NCBI RefSeq assembly: GCF_006349365.1
Contig: NZ_CP040899.1
Span: 3,390,626 to 3,454,625 of the forward strand
Reading direction: 5' to 3'
DNA length: 64,000 nt
Source of the DNA: Georgenia wutianyii
GTDB lineage: Bacteria > Actinomycetota > Actinomycetes > Actinomycetales > Actinomycetaceae
A model generated the notes under the pieces. That model made no database searches. It saw nothing but the letters and a program-made list of their open reading frames with translations, and was not told the DNA's origin. The translations under genes were made by a program, and so were the position numbers. Below are positions 47,995 through 58,414 of the stretch, piece after piece (position 1 is the first letter of the stretch; each line of letters begins with the position of its first letter).

Positions 47995-50900
47995 GCGAGG
48001 AACGCCGGGGCCTGGCCGGGTCCGCGGCACTGATGTTCTCCGGAACCCTCGTCTCCCGCCTGCTCGGGCTGGTGCGCAACGTCGCCCTCGTCGCGGCGAT
48101 CGGCGTCACCGGCGCCGCGAACTCCTTCGCGGTGGCCAACAAGCTGCCGAACATCATCTACATGCTCGTCGCGGGCGGTGTCCTCAACGCGATCCTCGTC
48201 CCGCAGATCGTCCGGGCGATGAAGGGCCGCGACAACGGCGAGGAGTACGTCAACCGCCTCCTGACGATGGCGGGGGCCGCGCTCCTGGGCCTCACGCTCC
48301 TGCTCACCGCGGGGGCGAGCGTGCTCGTCGCGGTCTACGCCTCCGAGCTCGACCCCGTGTGGTTCGACCTCGCCGTCGCCTTCGCGCTGTGGTGCGTGCC
48401 CCAGCTGTTCTTCTACGGCATGTACACGCTGCTCGGGCAGGTGCTCAACGCCCGCGGCATCTTCGGGCCCTACATGTGGGCGCCCGCGGTCAACAACGTC
48501 ATCGCGATCATCGGCCTCGTCGCCTACATCGTCGTCTTCGGCGGGACACCGACCGGCGCCCACGAGGACCCGGGCACGTGGACCGGGCTGCGCACCGCCC
48601 TCATCGGCGGCACCGCGACGCTCGGCGTGGCTGTCCAGGCCGCCGTCCTCGTCCTGCCGCTGCGCCGCGCCGGCTTCCACTTCCGGCCCCGGTGGGGGCT
48701 GCGCGGCTCGGGCCTGGGACGGGCGAGCAAGGTCGCGACGTGGGCGTTCGCCAGCCTCCTCGTCGCCCAGCTCGGCTTCATCGCGGTGTCCAACCTCGCC
48801 GCGGCGGCCGCCGGCAGCGGGACCGGCTTCGTCGCCGGCAACGCCGCCTGGGAGAACGCGAACTTCCTCTACCTGCTCCCGCAGTCGCTCATCACCGTCT
48901 CCCTCGTCACCGCCCTGTTCACCCGGGTCTCGGACTACGCGGCCGGCGGGGACACCGCCGCCGTCCGCGACGACCTGTCCCTCGGGCTGCGCACCATCGG
49001 GGTGTTCACCGTCTTCGCCGGCGGCGCGCTCGCCGTCCTCGCCCTCCCGCTCGTCCAGGCGACGATGCCGACGACGACGATCCCCGAGGCCCGCGGCATC
49101 GCCCGGATCGTCGTCGCCCTCCTCCTCGGCATCGCGGCGCTCGGCGCGTTCACGATGATCCAGCGGGTCTACTACGCCTTCGAGGACACGAAGTCGCTGT
49201 TCAAGCTGCAGCTGCCGCTCACCGGCATCGTCATCGTCGGCGCGCTCGTGTCCACGCTGCTGCCCCCGGAGTGGTGGCTCGTCGGGGCGGCGGTCGCGAC
49301 GTCGCTGTCGAACGTCGTCGGCTCGGTCGTCGCCTACCTCGCGCTGCGGCTCAAGCTGCCGAGCCTGGACGGCTCGCGGGTGCTGCGCACCCACATCCGC
49401 CTCGTCCTCGCCGCGACGCCGGCGCTGCTCCTCGGGTGGGGCCTGCTGCACCTCCTCGGCCCGACGACGACGGCCGACGCGTGGCCGGTGCGGATGCTCC
49501 TCGCGACCCTCAAGGCCGGGCTCGTGGGCACGGTCATGCTCGCCGTGTACCTCGGCCTGCTGCGGGCGCTGGCGGTGAGCGAGCTCGACGTCATCCTCCG
49601 GCCGGTGACCCGGATGGCACGGTCGGCGGCCCGCCGGGTGCCCGTCCTCGCGCGACTCACCGGTTCCCCGGCGGCCGAGGACCAGGCGGTCAGTACGATG
49701 GGCACGGACGACAGGGAAGGCCCAGGACCCGGGCCTGACAGAGGGAGCAGGACGCTGGACGACCACGCACGCGCCACCGCCCCCGCGCTGGCACAGGGCA
49801 CACTGCTGTCCGGACGCTACCGACTGGACCGCGAGCTCACCGCGATCCTGCCCGGCACCGCCCTGTGGCACGGGCAGGACGAGATCCTCGAACGGCCGGT
49901 GCGGGCGCTCGTGCTCCCCTCGACCACCGGGCCCTCGGCCGAGACCCTCGACGCCGCACGGCGCGCCGCCCTCGTCGACGACCCCCGCCTGGAGCGGGTG
50001 CTCGACGTCGGCGCCCAGGACGGCCACGCGTTCGTCGTCGCCGACGTCGCGAACGGGCAGTCCCTCGAGGAGCTCACCGTCTCCGGCGCCCTGGACGCCG
50101 AGCAGGCCCGCTCAGTGGTCGGCGAGGCCGCCAGCGCCCTGGAGGCCGCTCGCCGGCGCGGGGTGCACCACCTCGCCCTCACCCCGGCGGCCGTCCACGT
50201 CACCGGCGACGGCCAGGTCCGGCTCGCCGGCCTCGGTGTGGCCGCCGCCTACCTCGGCATCGACCTCGACCCCGTCTCCGCGTCACAGCACGACACCCTC
50301 GGGCTCGTCCGGCTGCTCTACCTCGCCCTCACCGGCACCTGGCCCTACCCGGCCGACGGCCCGGACCTCGCGGTCCAGGCCCCGCCCGCCCGCACCGTGG
50401 GCGGCGTCCCGGTCGCGCCGAGCAGCCTGCGCGACGAGGTCCCCGCCGACCTCGACGCACTGTGCTCCCGCACGATGAGCGGCCAGGGGCCGCGCACGCC
50501 GAGCGAGCTCATCCGCGAGCTCGCGCCCTGGCGCGACATCAACGTCGAGACCCTGGCCGGGGACCACCCCGTGTGGCCCGGTGCCCTGGCCGCCGTCGGT
50601 GCTGCCGCGGCGGGGGCGCGGGACGAGGCCACCGCGGCCGAGGCCGCCGAGGCGTCGGCCGCCACGGACCGCACGGCCGGCTCACCCGCCGACGCCACCC
50701 TCGAGGCGGCCGAGGAGGCCGCTCTCATCGAGACGGCGGAGGACACCGCCGTGCGTGCGCCCCGCGTGCTCGACGAGGAGCCGGTCGAGGCCTGGCCGGC
50801 CGACGAGCCCCAGCCCGCGCAGCCCGCACCCGCCGACGAGGCGCCCGTCGCGGCACCCGAGCCGGTCGACGAGCCCGCCGCGCAGCCGGGGCTCCCCGAG

Positions 50901-52187
50901 GAGCCCGCGGGCGAGACCCTCGTCGGGATGCCCGCGGTGACGGGCACGAGCGCCCCGACCGACACGCCACAGCCCGCCACCGAGCGGCCCGCCCCGGCGT
51001 GGGAGTCGGTCGTCCAGGGTGAGGACGCCGGCTCGCCGACGCCCGCGCCCGAGCCCGCGACCCGTGACACCACGGCGTGGTACCCGCGGACGCCGCCCGC
51101 GGACACGAGCGCACCGGAGGACTTCACGGCCGTCGTCGCCGGGGAGGACGCCGAGGCACCCGGCGCGCCGCTGGCCGCCCGCCACCCGCGCGGCTCGGTC
51201 ATCACCGCGGCCGTCGGCGCCGGTGTCGGCGGCGCTGCCGCGGCCGTCGCGGACTCCACCCGCCGCGCCGTCGACGCCGTCAAGGGACGCGTCTCCGCCG
51301 GGGCCGAGAAGGTCTCCGAGGCCGCCGCCACCCGCACCGCCGAGCGTGAGGCCCGCGCCGAGCAGGCGCTCGCCGAGACCCGTGAGGCCGACGTCCGGGC
51401 GGCGCTCGAGCACGACCGCGTCCCGGCGGACCCCACGCCCACCACCGTCGATCAGGAGGCACCCGCCTTCGGGCCCGCCGAGCCGCGCACCTGGGAGGAG
51501 GTCGTCGCCGAGCCGGAGCCCGAGCGCGGCGGCCCCGTCCCCTTCCGTGAGCGGCGCCTGGACCCCACGCCGATCGTGCTCGCGATCGCCTTCGTCGCCG
51601 TCATCATCGGCGCGATCATCGCCTTCCGGACGCTCACCGCCGACCCCGGCCCCGTCGAGCGCCCGACGACGATCACCGCCCCCGCCGAGACCCCTGCCCC
51701 GCAGGAGCCCGGCGACGGTGCGACGACCGCCCCGCCGGAGGCGGCCGCCCCCGAGGCGCCCGCACCGGTGATCGCCTCCCTCACCCCGCTCGACCCCGAG
51801 GGCGACGGCGCGGAGAACCCCGAGCTCACCCCGCAGGCGACGGACGGCGACCCCGCCACCTACTGGCGCTCGCGCTCCTACGTCGACCCCGGGTACGGGA
51901 TGAAGTCCGGCATCGGGCTCGCCGTCCAGCTCGAGCAGGAGAGCCTCGTCTCGGGCGTCACCATCGACCTCCTGGGTCAGGGCGGGAACGTGGAGATCCG
52001 CGCGACCGACCCGGCGACGCCCACCGAGGGCGAGCTGCTCGCCTCCGGCCCGATGGGCCCGGCCACGACCTTCACCTTCGCCGAGCCGGTCGTCACCGAC
52101 AGGCTCGTGCTCTGGTTCACCTCCCTGCCGGTCGCGGGCTCCGACGGACGCAACCGCATCGAGCTCGCGGAGCTCACCGTCGAGTGA
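47991..52187 (+). CDS. murJ: MurJ (MviN) lipid II flippase fused to pseudokinase and C-terminal extracytoplasmic domain
   Basis: The 1398-aa product has 14 MviN helices (residues about 1-550; opens with SGTLVSRLLGLVRNVALVAAIGVTGAANSFAVANKLPNI). Next comes a kinase-like domain (about 604-826: LSGRYRLDRELTAILPGTALW), but the VAIK Lys (VRALVL), HRD (HHLAL) and DFG (LAGLG) are missing, so it is a pseudokinase. A long Ala/Pro/Glu-rich linker leads to one more helix (about 1190-1212) and a beta-rich discoidin-like end (about 1266-1398). The same order occurs in mycobacterial MviN (Rv3910), where phosphorylated pseudokinase binds FhaA. It flips lipid II for wall synthesis. Confidence 0.92.
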   Translation: MSEERRGLAGSAALMFSGTLVSRLLGLVRNVALVAAIGVTGAANSFAVANKLPNIIYMLVAGGVLNAILVPQIVRAMKGRDNGEEYVNRLLTMAGAALLGLTLLLTAGASVLVAVYASELDPVWFDLAVAFALWCVPQLFFYGMYTLLGQVLNARGIFGPYMWAPAVNNVIAIIGLVAYIVVFGGTPTGAHEDPGTWTGLRTALIGGTATLGVAVQAAVLVLPLRRAGFHFRPRWGLRGSGLGRASKVATWAFASLLVAQLGFIAVSNLAAAAAGSGTGFVAGNAAWENANFLYLLPQSLITVSLVTALFTRVSDYAAGGDTAAVRDDLSLGLRTIGVFTVFAGGALAVLALPLVQATMPTTTIPEARGIARIVVALLLGIAALGAFTMIQRVYYAFEDTKSLFKLQLPLTGIVIVGALVSTLLPPEWWLVGAAVATSLSNVVGSVVAYLALRLKLPSLDGSRVLRTHIRLVLAATPALLLGWGLLHLLGPTTTADAWPVRMLLATLKAGLVGTVMLAVYLGLLRALAVSELDVILRPVTRMARSAARRVPVLARLTGSPAAEDQAVSTMGTDDREGPGPGPDRGSRTLDDHARATAPALAQGTLLSGRYRLDRELTAILPGTALWHGQDEILERPVRALVLPSTTGPSAETLDAARRAALVDDPRLERVLDVGAQDGHAFVVADVANGQSLEELTVSGALDAEQARSVVGEAASALEAARRRGVHHLALTPAAVHVTGDGQVRLAGLGVAAAYLGIDLDPVSASQHDTLGLVRLLYLALTGTWPYPADGPDLAVQAPPARTVGGVPVAPSSLRDEVPADLDALCSRTMSGQGPRTPSELIRELAPWRDINVETLAGDHPVWPGALAAVGAAAAGARDEATAAEAAEASAATDRTAGSPADATLEAAEEAALIETAEDTAVRAPRVLDEEPVEAWPADEPQPAQPAPADEAPVAAPEPVDEPAAQPGLPEEPAGETLVGMPAVTGTSAPTDTPQPATERPAPAWESVVQGEDAGSPTPAPEPATRDTTAWYPRTPPADTSAPEDFTAVVAGEDAEAPGAPLAARHPRGSVITAAVGAGVGGAAAAVADSTRRAVDAVKGRVSAGAEKVSEAAATRTAEREARAEQALAETREADVRAALEHDRVPADPTPTTVDQEAPAFGPAEPRTWEEVVAEPEPERGGPVPFRERRLDPTPIVLAIAFVAVIIGAIIAFRTLTADPGPVERPTTITAPAETPAPQEPGDGATTAPPEAAAPEAPAPVIASLTPLDPEGDGAENPELTPQATDGDPATYWRSRSYVDPGYGMKSGIGLAVQLEQESLVSGVTIDLLGQGGNVEIRATDPATPTEGELLASGPMGPATTFTFAEPVVTDRLVLWFTSLPVAGSDGRNRIELAELTVE

Positions 52188-52252
52188 CGACGGAACAAAA
52201 CCCGCGCCACCGGCCTTGACCCCATGAGTACCCCGAACACCGAAGGATTGTC

Positions 52253-53257
52253 ATGACGGACAGCACGACCACCACCCTCCACGAGGTCGTCATCGTCGGC
52301 TCCGGCCCGGCCGGCTACACCGCGGCCGTCTACGCCGGACGCGCCAACCTCGAACCGGTCGTCATCGCCGGCGCCGTCACCGCCGGCGGCGCGCTGATGA
52401 ACACCACCGAGGTGGAGAACTTCCCGGGCTTCCCCGAGGGGATCATGGGCCCCGAGCTCATGGAGCGGATGCAGGCCCAGGCCGAGAAGTTCGGCGCCGC
52501 CGTCGTCTACGACGACGCCGTCTCGGTCGACCTCACGGGGGACGTCAAGACCGTGACGACCGCCGAGGGCGACGTCTACCGGGCCCGCACCGTCATCCTC
52601 GCCAACGGCTCGGCCTACAAGGAGCTGGGCCTCGAGGGCGAGAAGACCCTCGGTGGGCGCGGGGTGTCCTACTGCGCCACCTGCGACGGCTTCTTCTTCC
52701 GCGAGCAGCACATCGTCGTCGTCGGTGGCGGTGACAGCGCGATGGAGGAGGCCACCTTCCTCACGAAGTTCGCCTCGAAGGTCACCGTCGTCCACCGCCG
52801 CGAGGAGCTGCGGGCCTCGAAGATCATGGCCGAGCGCGCCATGTCGAACCCGAAGATCGAGTTCGCGTGGAACAGCGAGGTCGCCGCGATCCACGGCACC
52901 GACAAGGTCACCGGCCTCACCCTGCGCGACACCGTCACCGGTGAGGAGCGCGATATCGACGCCACCGGCGTGTTCGTCGCGATCGGGCACGTGCCGCGCA
53001 CCGACATGCTCGTCGGCCAGGTCGACCTCGACGAGAGCGGCTACATCGTCGTGTCCTCGCCCTCGACCGCGACGAGCGTCCCCGGCGTCTTCGCCTGCGG
53101 CGACGCCGTGGACCACACCTACCGCCAGGCCATCACGGCCGCTGGCACCGGGTGCGCCGCCGCGCTGGACGCCGAGCGCTACCTCGCCGCCCTCGGCGAG
53201 GCGGCCGAGCCGGACGCCGATGCCTCCCAGACCCCGCAGGGCGCCGTCGCGCTGTGA
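52253..53257 (+). CDS. trxB: thioredoxin reductase
   Basis: The 334-aa product reduces thioredoxin with NADPH. The FAD site is [21 protein letters not shown] (residues 11-31), the redox pair CATC ([11 protein letters not shown], about 141), the NADPH site [16 protein letters not shown] and the final FAD contact [22 protein letters not shown]-terminal extension ([16 protein letters not shown]) is low complexity. The stop codon overlaps the trxA start (GTGA), so the pair is coupled. The upstream gap from murJ is 65 bp. Confidence 0.96.
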   Translation: MTDSTTTTLHEVVIVGSGPAGYTAAVYAGRANLEPVVIAGAVTAGGALMNTTEVENFPGFPEGIMGPELMERMQAQAEKFGAAVVYDDAVSVDLTGDVKTVTTAEGDVYRARTVILANGSAYKELGLEGEKTLGGRGVSYCATCDGFFFREQHIVVVGGGDSAMEEATFLTKFASKVTVVHRREELRASKIMAERAMSNPKIEFAWNSEVAAIHGTDKVTGLTLRDTVTGEERDIDATGVFVAIGHVPRTDMLVGQVDLDESGYIVVSSPSTATSVPGVFACGDAVDHTYRQAITAAGTGCAAALDAERYLAALGEAAEPDADASQTPQGAVAL

Positions 53258-53586
53258 GCGTCCCCGCGTTCCCCCAGGTCACCGACGACACCTTCGCCGA
53301 GGAGGTGCTCGCCGCCCCCGGGCCGGTGCTCGTCGACTTCTGGGCGGCATGGTGCCAGCCGTGCCTCAAGCTCTCCCCGGTCCTCGCGGAGCTGGCCGCC
53401 GACTTCGGCGACCGGCTCCGCGTCGTCGGCCTCGACGTCGACGAGAACCCCGACACGACGCGCGAGTACGGCATCGTCTCGATCCCGACGCTCGTGCTGT
53501 TCCGCGACGGTGAGCTCGTGACATCGCTCGTCGGAGCGCGGCCCAAGCCCACCCTCGCCCAGGAGCTCGCGACGCTCGTTCCCTGA
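53254..53586 (+). CDS. trxA: thioredoxin with WCQPC active site
   Basis: The 110-aa product has the thioredoxin fold ([21 protein letters not shown], then [30 protein letters not shown]). The redox motif WCQPC replaces the usual WCGPC, which may shift redox potential; other catalytic residues (Asp in VLVDFWA, cis-Pro in SIPT) are kept. GTG 53254 overlaps the trxB stop. It is the expected partner of TrxB. Confidence 0.95.
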   Translation: MSVPAFPQVTDDTFAEEVLAAPGPVLVDFWAAWCQPCLKLSPVLAELAADFGDRLRVVGLDVDENPDTTREYGIVSIPTLVLFRDGELVTSLVGARPKPTLAQELATLVP

Positions 53587-53663
53587 CACTCCGACCTGGG
53601 CAGGCGTCGCGGCGGCGTAGCCTGGCCCTACGCGTCAGGTGACGCGCGCACGAGGAGGCCTCC

Positions 53664-54995
53664 ATGACGACACCCGAACCGCATCAGCCGCCCACGGCGG
53701 CGGCCGGCACCCGGCTCGACCCGTGGTTCTCCTCCTACGCCCAGCGAGCTCACGGGATGCGCTCCTCGGAGATCCGGGCGCTGTTCGCCGTCGCGAGCCG
53801 CCCGGAGGTGGTGTCGCTGGCCGGTGGGATGCCGAACATCTCCGGCCTGCCGATCGACTTCCTCGCCGACATGACGGCGAAGCTGCTGCGCGACCGCGGA
53901 CCGGAGGCGCTGCAGTACGGCAGCGGCCAGGGCGAGGTCGAGATGCGCGAGCAGATCGTCGAGGTCATGCGCTACGACCACGTCCACGCCCACCCGGACG
54001 ACGTCGTCGTCACCACCGGCTCCCAGCAGGCGCTCGACCTCGTCACCGAGATCTTCATCGACCCGGGTGACGTCATCGTCGCCGAGGCGCCCAGCTACGT
54101 CGGCGCGCTCGGGGTGTTCCGGGCCTACCAGGCCGACATCGTCCACGTCGCGATGGACGACCAGGGCCTGGTCCCCGAGGAGCTCGAGCGCACGCTGCGC
54201 CGGCTCGCCGCCGAAGGGCGGCGGGTGAAGATGCTCTACACCGTCCCGAACTTCCACAACCCGGGCGGGGTCACGCTCGCCGAGGAGCGCCGGCCGCGGA
54301 TCGTGGAGATCTGCCGCCGGCACGGCGTGCTCATCCTCGAGGACAACCCCTACGGGCTCCTCGGCTTCGACGGCGACCCGCTCCCGTCGCTCAAGAGCTA
54401 CGACCCCGACGCCGTCGTCTACCTCGGCTCCTTCTCCAAGACCTTCGCCCCGGGCTACCGTGTGGGATGGGCGGCCGCGCCGCACGCCGTGCGCGAGAAG
54501 CTCGTGCTGGCCAGCGAGGCGGCCATCCTCTCGCCCTCGCGCTTCAGCCAGCTGTCCATCACCTCCTACCTCCAGGGGTACGACTGGTACGGGCAGGTCA
54601 AGGACTTCCGCGACCAGTACCGCACCCGCCGCGACGCGATGATGTCGGCGCTCACCGAGTACCTGCCCGAGGCGCGCTGGACCGTGCCGGACGGCGGGTT
54701 CTACACGTGGGTGACGCTGCCGCCAGGGCTGGACGCCAAGGCGATGCTGCCGCGCGCGGTGACCAACCTCGTCGCCTACGTGTCCGGCACGGCGTTCTAC
54801 GCCGACGGGCAGGGTGCGGACCACATGCGCCTGTCGTTCTGCTACCCGACCCCGGAGCGCATCCGGGAGGGAGTGCGCCGCCTCGCCGGCGTCGTACGCT
54901 CCGAGCTCGAGCTCACCGAGATGTTCGGGACGGCGGGCTCCCGGCGCACGAGCGAGGACCCGCTGGCCGACGCCCCGAGCCCGGACCAGACCTGA
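53664..54995 (+). CDS. PLP-dependent aminotransferase (2-aminoadipate/MocR-like type)
   Basis: The 443-aa product is a fold-I aminotransferase: VVSLAGGMPNISGLPID, LQYGSGQGEVEMREQIVE, TTGSQQALDLVTEIFIDPGD, TVPNFHNPGGVTL, and the PLP lysine in YLGSFSKTFAPGYRVGW at about residue 255. It lacks the GntR N-terminal domain of MocR regulators. Substrates of this group include 2-aminoadipate, valine and other bulky amino acids. It is followed 17 bp later by an ATP-grasp ligase, a pairing that recurs in Micrococcales near parB. Confidence 0.9.
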   Translation: MTTPEPHQPPTAAAGTRLDPWFSSYAQRAHGMRSSEIRALFAVASRPEVVSLAGGMPNISGLPIDFLADMTAKLLRDRGPEALQYGSGQGEVEMREQIVEVMRYDHVHAHPDDVVVTTGSQQALDLVTEIFIDPGDVIVAEAPSYVGALGVFRAYQADIVHVAMDDQGLVPEELERTLRRLAAEGRRVKMLYTVPNFHNPGGVTLAEERRPRIVEICRRHGVLILEDNPYGLLGFDGDPLPSLKSYDPDAVVYLGSFSKTFAPGYRVGWAAAPHAVREKLVLASEAAILSPSRFSQLSITSYLQGYDWYGQVKDFRDQYRTRRDAMMSALTEYLPEARWTVPDGGFYTWVTLPPGLDAKAMLPRAVTNLVAYVSGTAFYADGQGADHMRLSFCYPTPERIREGVRRLAGVVRSELELTEMFGTAGSRRTSEDPLADAPSPDQT

Positions 54996-55012
54996 CCGAG
55001 AGCGGAGTGACA

Positions 55013-55978
55013 ATGACGAACGCCGACAACCCCCGCGTCCTCGTCCTCGCGGGAGGACTCTCGCACGAGCGCGACGTCTCCCTGCGGTCCGGGCGCCGGG
55101 TGGCGCAGCTGCTCCGCGACGGAGGACTGGACGTCGAGGTCCGCGACCTGGACCCCGAGCTGCTGCCCGCGCTCAGCGCGGACCCGCCGGACGTCGTCTT
55201 CCCGCTGGTCCACGGCTCCACCGGGGAGGACGGCTCGATCCGCGCCCTCCTGGAGCTGCTCGACATCCCGTACGTCGGCAGCACGTCGGCCGCGTGCCGT
55301 CTGGCCTCGCGCAAGCCGGTCGCCAAGGAGCTCGTCGCCGCCGCCGGCGTCGCCACCCCGCCGTTCGTCACCTTCCCGCGCGGGCTGTTCACCGAGATCG
55401 GCTCGAGCGAGGTGCTGGCCACCGCCGTCGCAGGAGTGGGCCTGCCGCTCGTCGTCAAGCCCGAGGACGGCGGCTCGGCGCTCGGCGTCACCGTCGTCAC
55501 CCGGGCCGAGGACCTCCCCGAGGCGATGGTCTCCTGCTTCTCCTACGGCAACGCCGCCCTCGTGGAACGTGCCGTCACGGGCACGGAGGTGGCTGTCTCC
55601 GTCGTCGATCTCGGCGACGGGCCCGTTGCCCTGCCCCCGGTCGAGATCGTCACCGAGGGGCCCTACGACTACGACGCGCGCTACAACGCCGGGCGCACCG
55701 AGTACTTCGTGCCCGCCCGGCTCGACGAGGAGACGACGGTGGTGGCCGCCCGGGCCGCCGTCGCCGCGCACGAGGCGCTCGGGCTGCGGGATCTGTCGCG
55801 CACCGACCTCATCGTCGACGAGAACGGCACGCCGTGGTTCCTCGACATGAACGTCGCGCCCGGGATGACCGAGACGTCCCTCTTCCCGCAGTCAGCGCAG
55901 GCGTGGGCGGCCGGTGGCGGCCCGTCCTTCACCGAGCTCGTGACCACGCTCGTGCGCCAGGCTGCCGCGCGGGGCTGA
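55013..55978 (+). CDS. D-alanine-D-alanine ligase-like ATP-grasp enzyme
   Basis: The 321-aa product has the Ddl fold: LVLAGGLSHERDVSLRSGRRV at the start, FPLVHGSTGEDGSIRALLELLDIPYVGS, LVVKPEDGGSALGV (ATP-grasp lysine and loop) and the C-terminal metal/substrate motif FLDMNVAPGMTETSLFP. Compared with classical Ddl, the EVN metal motif reads DMN and the conserved DK after the S-S region is not clear (RLASRKPVAKEL), so it may be a divergent Ddl or a ligase for another amino acid. GCGGAG precedes ATG 55013. The upstream aminotransferase could supply its substrate (inference). Confidence 0.85.
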   Translation: MTNADNPRVLVLAGGLSHERDVSLRSGRRVAQLLRDGGLDVEVRDLDPELLPALSADPPDVVFPLVHGSTGEDGSIRALLELLDIPYVGSTSAACRLASRKPVAKELVAAAGVATPPFVTFPRGLFTEIGSSEVLATAVAGVGLPLVVKPEDGGSALGVTVVTRAEDLPEAMVSCFSYGNAALVERAVTGTEVAVSVVDLGDGPVALPPVEIVTEGPYDYDARYNAGRTEYFVPARLDEETTVVAARAAVAAHEALGLRDLSRTDLIVDENGTPWFLDMNVAPGMTETSLFPQSAQAWAAGGGPSFTELVTTLVRQAAARG

Positions 55979-55992
55979 CGAAGCTGGGCTGA

Positions 55993-56038
55993 CACGCTGG
56001 GAGCGGGGCGACCGAGAGGTCGCCCCGCTCCCAGCGTG
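55993..56038. terminator. very strong bidirectional terminator between the ligase gene and parB
   Basis: Arms 55993-56013 and 56018-56038 are a perfect 21-bp stem with a GAGA tetraloop. The parB stop codon begins 2 nt away. This should separate the two convergent transcription units tightly. Confidence 0.85.
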
Positions 56039-56039
56039 C

Positions 56040-57236
56040 TCAGTTCTCCAGCGCCGGGCGCTCGACGTTCGGGGCGAGCACGTCGAGGATCCGGTTGAGG
56101 TCCTCGAGGCTGGCGAACTCGATGTTGATCCGGCCCTTGCGCTGGCCCATCCCGATCTTCACGCGCGTGTCGAAGCGGTCGGCGAGGCGGGTCGCGAGCT
56201 CGTTGAGCTCGGCGACGTGGGCGCCCCCGCGGGGACGCCGGCGCATCTCCGGGGCGGTGGGCTCGTCACCGAGCGCGACGATCTCCTCGGTGGTGCGCAC
56301 GCTCAGCCCTTCGGCGACGATCCGCTGCGCGAGGCGCTCCATCGCGGCCGGGTCCGAGAGCCCGAGGAGGGCGCGGGCGTGGCCTGCCGACAGGACGCCT
56401 GCCGCGACGCGTCGCTGGACGAGCGCGGGGAGCTTGAGCAGGCGCAGCGTGTTCGAGATCTGCGGGCGGGAGCGGGCGATGCGGGAGGCGAGCTCCTCGT
56501 GCGTGCACTCGAAGTCCTCGAGGAGCTGCTGGTAGGCGGCCGCCTCCTCCAGGGGGTTGAGCTGGGCCCGGTGGAGGTTCTCCAGGAGCGCGTCGCGCAG
56601 GAGGTCGTTGTCCTCCACGTGCCGGATGATCGCCGGCACGGACTCCAGCCCGGCGAGCTGAGTGGCCCGCCAGCGCCGCTCACCCATGATGAGCTCGTAC
56701 CGCGCGCCCTCACCCTCGGGCAGGGGACGCACGACGATCGGCTGGAGGACGCCGACCTCACGGATCGAGGAGGCGAGCTCCTCGAGCTCGTCCTCGTCGA
56801 AGACCTGACGGGGCTGGCGCCGGTTGGCGATGACCTCGTGGACGCCCACCTCAGCGAAGGAGGCGCCCGGGACGGGGGCGAGGCCGCCGGTGTCCGCGGC
56901 GTCCGTCGGCTCGGGGGCGGGCTCCGGTGCGCTGGGTGCAGCGGGCTCCGGCTCGGGAGCCGTCTCCGTCTTGCGACCGGGGTTGACGGTGTCCTTGGGG
57001 ATGGAGGGGCGCTTACGGGACTTCGTGGTCGCCGTCGTCGTCGTGCGCGCGTTCGCGCTCCTCGCGGGCCTCTCCTCGACGGCCGCCGGGGTGGAGGCCG
57101 ACGTCGTGACGGCACGTGCGGCGGGCTCACCGGCGGGCTTGCTCGGGAAGAACACGTCGACGGGACGGCCCTCGGTCGGCGCGGTCGGGATCAGGGCGCC
57201 GAGGCCCTTGCCGAGCCCCCGTCGCTTCTCACTCAT
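56040..57236 (-). CDS. parB: chromosome partitioning protein ParB
   Basis: The 398-aa product binds parS and spreads on DNA. The N-terminus has [14 protein letters not shown] (ParA-interaction region), followed by a low-complexity linker to about residue 120. The CTP-binding and clamp region includes [33 protein letters not shown] and the GERRWRAT motif, then the HTH DNA-binding domain ([26 protein letters not shown]) and the C-terminal dimerisation region. ATG 57236 is chosen because GGAGG lies 6 nt upstream; ATG 57242 has no spacing. It overlaps the end of parA by 8 bp. Confidence 0.96.
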   Translation of the reverse strand: MSEKRRGLGKGLGALIPTAPTEGRPVDVFFPSKPAGEPAARAVTTSASTPAAVEERPARSANARTTTTATTKSRKRPSIPKDTVNPGRKTETAPEPEPAAPSAPEPAPEPTDAADTGGLAPVPGASFAEVGVHEVIANRRQPRQVFDEDELEELASSIREVGVLQPIVVRPLPEGEGARYELIMGERRWRATQLAGLESVPAIIRHVEDNDLLRDALLENLHRAQLNPLEEAAAYQQLLEDFECTHEELASRIARSRPQISNTLRLLKLPALVQRRVAAGVLSAGHARALLGLSDPAAMERLAQRIVAEGLSVRTTEEIVALGDEPTAPEMRRRPRGGAHVAELNELATRLADRFDTRVKIGMGQRKGRINIEFASLEDLNRILDVLAPNVERPALEN

Positions 57237-58284
57237 TGACATCCTCCGAACGTGGTGCCGCGGCGGACTGCGGCTGGGACTGGGACACGGCCGCGGTGAC
57301 GCCCTCTGCCGCGCGCTCCGCCATCTCCTGCGCTGCGGCCCGGTAGGCCAGCGCGCCGGTGGAGCCCGGGTCGTAGGTGAGGACTGTCTGGCCGTAGGAC
57401 GGGGCCTCGGAGATCCGGACCGAGCGAGGGATCGACACCTCGAGCGTCTGGGCCGGGAAGTGCTCGCGGACCTCGTCCGCCACCTGCCGGGACAAGTTCG
57501 TCCGCTTGTCGAACATCGTGAGCAGGATCGTCGACACGTGTAGCGTAGGGTTGAGGTGTCCCCTGATGAGTTCGATGTTCCGCAGGAGCTGGCTCAGGCC
57601 CTCGAGCGCGTAGTACTCGGACTGGATCGGGATGAGTACCTCGCGTGCAGCGACGAAGGCGTTCACGGTCAGCAGCCCGAGGCTCGGAGGGCAGTCGATG
57701 AAGACATAGTCGAAACGCTGCTCAGGCGCCTGGGCCTCGAGGTACGTCGCGATCGCGTTCCGCAGCCGGTTCTCGCGGGCCACCATGGAGACGAGCTCGA
57801 TCTCGGCTCCGGACAGGTCGATGGTCGCCGGTGCGCAGAACAGGCCGTCGACATCGGGGCAGGGCTGGACCACCTCGGAGAGCGGGGTGTCCTCGATGAG
57901 CACGTCGTAGGTCGACGGCGTGCCGGCGCGGTGGTCGATCCCCATCGCCGTGGATGCGTTGCCCTGGGGGTCGTTGTCGATGACGAGGACGCGCAGTCCA
58001 CCGATCGCCAACGCCGCCGCGAGGTTCACCGTGGTGGTGGTCTTCCCGACGCCGCCCTTCTGGTTGGCGACGGTGAGGATCTTCGTCTCGGGAGGCCGGG
58101 GGAAGGTCCTCCCCTCCAGCGACATGCGACGGCGAGCGTCCTCGGCAAGCTGAGCCGCCAGTGGCGTCGATTCGTCGAAGGCGTCGAGCCCGAGGATGCT
58201 GGCGGGATCGCCGCGGTTCACGTGGTCCACACCGTTTCCCTTCGGAGGGCGCGGCATGGTGTCGTCCGACCTGGTCACACGCAC
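57229..58284 (-). CDS. parA: chromosome partitioning ATPase ParA
   Basis: The 351-aa product is a Walker-type ATPase that moves ParB-parS complexes. Deviant Walker A is [16 protein letters not shown] (about residue 74), followed by [13 protein letters not shown] (Walker A'), [18 protein letters not shown] (Walker B) and the C-terminal [12 protein letters not shown] segment. A 65-residue N-terminal extension precedes the ATPase. The start is GTG 58284 after GGAACTAGGG. parA and parB overlap and form one operon, whose upstream region is the parS field. Confidence 0.96.
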   Translation of the reverse strand: MRVTRSDDTMPRPPKGNGVDHVNRGDPASILGLDAFDESTPLAAQLAEDARRRMSLEGRTFPRPPETKILTVANQKGGVGKTTTTVNLAAALAIGGLRVLVIDNDPQGNASTAMGIDHRAGTPSTYDVLIEDTPLSEVVQPCPDVDGLFCAPATIDLSGAEIELVSMVARENRLRNAIATYLEAQAPEQRFDYVFIDCPPSLGLLTVNAFVAAREVLIPIQSEYYALEGLSQLLRNIELIRGHLNPTLHVSTILLTMFDKRTNLSRQVADEVREHFPAQTLEVSIPRSVRISEAPSYGQTVLTYDPGSTGALAYRAAAQEMAERAAEGVTAAVSQSQPQSAAAPRSEDVNE

Positions 58285-58414
58285 CCCTAGTTCCGCAGTA
58301 GTTCGAGAGTGGTCCCAGCCTAGTCGCTGGGCCCTGGATGCCCTTGCAGGCAGGCCGTAGCGTCCCCGTGTTTCGCGTCGCGCCGGCGACTTCGGTGTGA
58401 GCGGCTTGGTGGCG

